Assembly (NCBI GenBank): GCA_001584585.1
Contig: LSYV01000007.1
Span: forward strand, 1,311,375-1,375,374
From: Gonium pectorale
Lineage: Eukaryota > Chlorophyta > Chlorophyceae > Chlamydomonadales > Volvocaceae
Length of the DNA stretch: 64,000 bases
Direction: 5' to 3'
Part shown: piece after piece, positions 61,001 to 64,000 of the stretch
How the letters are laid out: each line of letters opens with the position of its first letter
Numbering within the stretch: position 1 is the stretch's first letter
The notes under the pieces: model-generated
What the model was told of the DNA's origin: nothing
Database searches by the model: none
Seen by the model: only the letters and a program-made list of their open reading frames with translations
Position numbers and translations under genes: made by a program

Positions 61001-62102
61001 CAGGGCTCCGGCCGCTGACGGAGCCCAGCGCGCCCTCCAAGCCCGCGTGCACTAGCACCCGCTCCAGCGCCGCCATTTGGAGCCGCAGTACGTCGGGGTG
61101 GTGCAGCGCTTGTGCCAGGCAGGCCACCGCCGCCGCGGGCCGCGGACCGGGCACGTCGCCGAGCCGGGCCATGAGCATTTGGGCATCGGCCATCGGCTGC
61201 AGGGTGCACCGCAGGGCGTAGTTCAGCGCAAACAGCACGCGCTCGCGCTCGGCTGCGGCGGCGATTTCGGGCGTGTCCAGCACCAAGGCGGCCACGGCCG
61301 GGATTAGCTCCGAGCTGCAGAGCGCATCCAGCTGGTCGCAGACGGTCTCCACGAGTGCGGGGCTGATGGCCTGCGGGTGCGACCGGTCGAACCGGTCGAA
61401 GGTGAACTGAAGCCCGAAGCGAAGGTAGTCGGCGCCCGCGACGGCCCACTGGCCGCACGTGGTGGCGGCCTCGCCGGCAATGCCCGCCCCGTCGTCAAGG
61501 TCGAGTCCAAGGGCCCGGGGCGCTCCAGGCGACGTCAGGAAGGCTGCGACGACAACAATGCTGCGGGACGCCCCCGCCGTGGCTTGGAGGAAGGCGGGCT
61601 CCGTGAGGCGCGCGTGGACGTCGGCTGCCAGCGCCAGGTGGCTCGGGGTCCCGTATTTGACGAGCTGGATGGACGTTGTCTGAATGTTGCTTAGCAAGAC
61701 GCCGGCTGCGCCAGCGGCAAACAGCATCTTCTGAGCGGCGATGGTGCGGGAACGCGGCCGGGCGGAGGAGTCGAGCGTGGCGTTGGAGTCCCGCCTCATA
61801 CCAGAGAGCAGTGCAGTCAGGCGCTGCGGAAGCACCTTCGCGTCAAGATTGGCCCGGATCCATGACTCGGCGATGCGGGCCTTCAGGTCAAGGTTCGCGG
61901 AGCCCATGGCCTCAAGTCTGTTCCAGGTGTTCATCACCGCAGCATTACTTTGGTTCATCCGCTCCACTCGCCCGAGGACGCAAGGCACTGCCGAACCTCC
62001 TGGACGCGACAGCGCTTTTGCCTGGGCTTGAAAGGCCGCAATAGCGCTGTCGACATCATCGAGATAGCGCTCAATGACCCGGGAAATGGCGTCAGGCGTC
62101 AT
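58030..62102 (-). CDS. Large MYND zinc-finger protein
   Basis: About 1150 residues in four recognisable exons: 62102-60654, about 60395-60100, 59931-59853, 59681-58030. The start is the ATG at 62102 (MTPDAISRVIERYLDDVD). The first 1000-plus residues are Ala/Leu-rich and helical-looking with no named domain. The C-terminus is a complete MYND finger with the expected Cys/His spacing: CGNPDCANFG, then CAGCKAVRYCGAECQ, then HWRAAHKGEC, followed by KLAGE and stop. MYND fingers bind Pro-containing peptides in partner proteins, and long proteins with this finger last are common in volvocine algae. No SET domain is present, so it is not a SMYD methyltransferase. The exact 5' splice site of exon 2 is unsure because the obvious acceptor changes the frame. 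The start region is tandemly duplicated. Confidence 0.88.
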
Positions 62103-62224
62103 TGTTCCTTATGCTGCACAGTCTGGCAATCTTAGCTATCTCGAAGACTCAATGACCCGGGAAATGGTGTCAGGCGTCACTGTTCCTTATGCTGCACAGT
62201 CTGCATTCTTGGCTATCTCGAAAA
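62071..62224 (-). repeat. 78-bp tandem duplication over the MYND-gene start
   Basis: 62071-62148 and 62149-62224 are two adjacent copies of the same sequence (TCAATGACCCGGGAAATGGYGTCAGGC..., TTCCTTATGCTGCACAGTCT..., CTATCTCGA). The proximal copy includes the start codon. In the distal copy the equivalent triplet is GTG on the gene's strand, so only one ATG remains. Confidence 0.9.
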
Positions 62225-63068
62225 GGTGGCAAGTTCGTTACTTACTGTGGGCTATGAATATTCTGTTCACGTTGCCAGAAGAAGGGACTCGTCGTACGGC
62301 ATGTAAAACCCCAGCATCCCCCCCCCCGCCACGCATGCATGCATACCTACGCACGCTATGCTCGAGGGCCATTACCTTTTTAAGCACACAGGCTGGGGCT
62401 CCATATGATAAACTAAGTAACAGATGCACAGCGAGTCCGTACCCTTCCAATGTAGGCACTCTCAGCCCTATCGGAGGGGTGAGATAGATTTGGATTAGGG
62501 TTGGGGGTCGGTCACGGGGATTACAAAACGGTCCTATCCACGGGGTTGGGATTGGTGGATTGCAGATGGGGTAGGGGTTTTGGATTGGTGGATTGGGGAT
62601 TACGGGGAAGGGTTGGATTGCTGGATTGGGGATTACGGGGAAGAGCCGGGTTGCTGGATTGGGGACACGGAGCGGCTGGAAGATGCGGGATGGGACATGT
62701 GGGAGCGTTATAAGGTGCATGGATTAGCAATTAGCGATAGGATGGCGCTGCCAGGGTGTCGATACAGTTTGGTCCTGGACACGTTGGTTGAGCAATTCGC
62801 AACTTGTCAAGCCTAACTCAAAGTTGCTTCCCTTCGCTCCTGGTTTGTTGTGCGTGTGTGAGCGCACGGGCGGGGATGTACGGCGACAGGCGAGCCAGAA
62901 GTCCCGAAATGCAGAAGTCCAGAAGAAATGCTTAAGCTGATCGAACGCTCAAGTTTGCAGACTTTGCACAGTGCTTCACGATTCTTAACTTGGCACTACG
63001 TTACATCGTCAGTCGAGGCGCATAGGCGAGTCGAGATGCAAAGGTGAAGACGGAAGCAAATAATTTAA
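62225..63068. other. MYND-gene upstream region
   Basis: Contains the MYND promoter, a minisatellite and no supported gene. 62316-62346 has a C run and ATGCATGCATAC-type words. Confidence 0.5.
62484..62700 (+). repeat. Minisatellite of about 33-bp units
   Basis: G/T-rich tandem array built on GGATTGSTGGATTGGGGATT with ACGGGGAAG. Two units are nearly identical (62581-62650) and degenerate units lie on both sides. Confidence 0.8.
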
Positions 63069-63457
63069 TATCTCGCTTCAGGCCGGATGGGCCGGACAAA
63101 GTGCCTGCGGAGGGCCGCCTAGGTGTCGCCTCTTTTGTGAGCCCGCCCACTCGAGAGGTGGAAGCGCTAAAAGAGCATATCACTGCGCTCACAGCGTCCG
63201 CGGCCGCCGACCGCGAGGAGACTGTTCAGCTCAAAGCGGAAATGGTGAACGTCAGGACGGAAATGGTGAGCTTCAAGACGGAAATTGTGAACTTCAAGAC
63301 GATGGTCGACATTCACATTGGGCCGCTCACGGTGCTTGTCGGTGCGGCGGAGGTCGCCAGCCTCCTGCTGCTTTGGGGCCGCACGCGGCTGGGGGCCTTG
63401 TCCCGCTCCAGCCGCAAAGCGACCGGAATTTGTGCGTCCTGGACTTGTCCTGCTTGA
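63044..63457 (+). CDS. Putative coiled-coil, tail-anchored protein (left hairpin arm)
   Basis: Open frame of 137 codons beginning MKTEANNLISRF. A charged heptad-like segment (EVEALKEHITAL, VQLKAEMVNVRTEMVSF, FKTEIVNF) suggests a coiled coil. It is followed by a hydrophobic stretch, IGPLTVLVGAAEVASLLLLW, of transmembrane length near residues 90-110. I do not recognise the family. Almost the whole frame lies in one arm of a long inverted repeat, and the other arm carries the same frame with a stop. It may therefore be a real gene, a gene fragment captured in a hairpin locus, or a repeat-borne frame. Confidence 0.35.
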   Translation: MKTEANNLISRFRPDGPDKVPAEGRLGVASFVSPPTREVEALKEHITALTASAAADREETVQLKAEMVNVRTEMVSFKTEIVNFKTMVDIHIGPLTVLVGAAEVASLLLLWGRTRLGALSRSSRKATGICASWTCPA

Positions 63458-63799
63458 GGATTTGCTGGTTGGCCCCCAGCCGCGTGCGGCCCCAAAGCAG
63501 CAGGAGGCTGGCGACCTCCGCCGCAACGACAAGCACCGTAAGCGGCCCAATGTGAATGTCGACCATCGTCTTGAAGTTCACCATTTCCGTCTTGAAGCTC
63601 ACCATTTCCGTCCTGACGTTCACCATTTCCGCTTTGAGCTGAACAGTCTCCTCGCGGTCGGCGGCCGCGGACGCTGTGAGCGCAGTGATATGCTCTTTTA
63701 GCGCTTCCACCTATCGAGTGGGCGGGCTCACAAAAGAGGCGACACCCAGGCGGCCCTCCGCAGGCACTTTGTCCGGCCCATCCGGCCTGAAGCGAGATA
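63069..63799. repeat. Long inverted repeat: two 329-bp arms, 73-bp loop
   Basis: The left arm 63069-63397 and the reverse complement of the right arm 63471-63799 are equal in length and differ at only about five positions by eye (for example at left-arm 63121, 63155 and 63285). No insertion or deletion was seen. The spacer 63398-63470 is unrelated. A transcript across it would fold into one almost perfect hairpin. Confidence 0.93.
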
Positions 63800-64000
63800 C
63801 CGGCAATCGCTGGATTACATTTGCGTCCCTGATGTGCAGAGGTTTAGAACTGAGAAGCAAGCGGCAACGTCTCGTGAGCATTCCTCGCTGGTGCAATAAC
63901 TGGTTAGACTGGCAGCTGGCAGAACTGGTTCAACGCTTCTGGGTCAGCTTTGAGACCTGAGTCTTAGTCCGGGGTGCTTGCTCCAGAACCACCTAAAACC
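63800..64000. other. Right edge of window
   Basis: Unique-looking sequence beyond the inverted repeat. A short open frame on the plus strand (to 63960) shows no domain. Confidence 0.5.

Noticed and set aside
1..64000. tRNA, rRNA or snoRNA genes
   Set aside because: Nothing with a recognisable tRNA cloverleaf, rRNA sequence or paired box C/D motifs stood out by eye; a covariance-model scan would be decisive.

Overview
This window is nuclear DNA of a GC-rich, intron-rich green alga, most likely a chlamydomonadalean/volvocine relative. The reasons are short exons with GT-AG introns throughout, long low-complexity Ala/Gly/Glu insertions inside conserved proteins, TGTAA-type polyadenylation candidates, a MYND-finger giant protein, an L1-like LINE with a C-terminal Cys/His finger, and transmembrane TKL-type kinases. 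The species is inferred, not proven. Exon coordinates were read by eye from splice consensus, reading frame and family conservation, so expect errors of a few bases at some junctions. Two assembly gaps (N runs) lie at about 35627-35984 and 49591-50386.

Layout, left to right. 1-7959 (minus): DHX37/Dhr1-type DEAH RNA helicase of ribosome biogenesis, running off the left edge. 8814-15070 (minus): SET-domain protein lysine methyltransferase of the SETD6/RKM/Rubisco-LSMT group, about 12 exons. 16473-48171 (minus): a head-to-tail array of three paralogous receptor-like kinases (called RLK-A, RLK-B and RLK-C here). Each has a signal peptide, an unrecognised ectodomain (possibly beta-helical), one transmembrane helix split by an exon junction, and an RD-type kinase. 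Between RLK-B and RLK-C sits about 11 kb of transposon debris: a LINE fragment on the minus strand, a degenerate full-length LINE on the plus strand, and a nested insertion in that LINE flanked by a 9-bp target duplication. 48172-52895: repeats and an assembly gap. 52896-56090 (plus): nine-exon leucine-rich-repeat protein of LRRC34 type. 58030-62102 (minus): large MYND zinc-finger protein. 62071-62224: tandem duplication over that gene's start codon. 63069-63799: near-perfect inverted repeat with equal 329-bp arms and a coiled-coil/membrane reading frame in each arm.

Functional view: DHX37 and possibly the SET enzyme (some relatives methylate ribosomal proteins) fit ribosome production. The three kinases look like an expanding surface-receptor family with patches of near-identity suggestive of gene conversion. 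Their ectodomain and the long hairpin are the best candidates for undescribed biology here.
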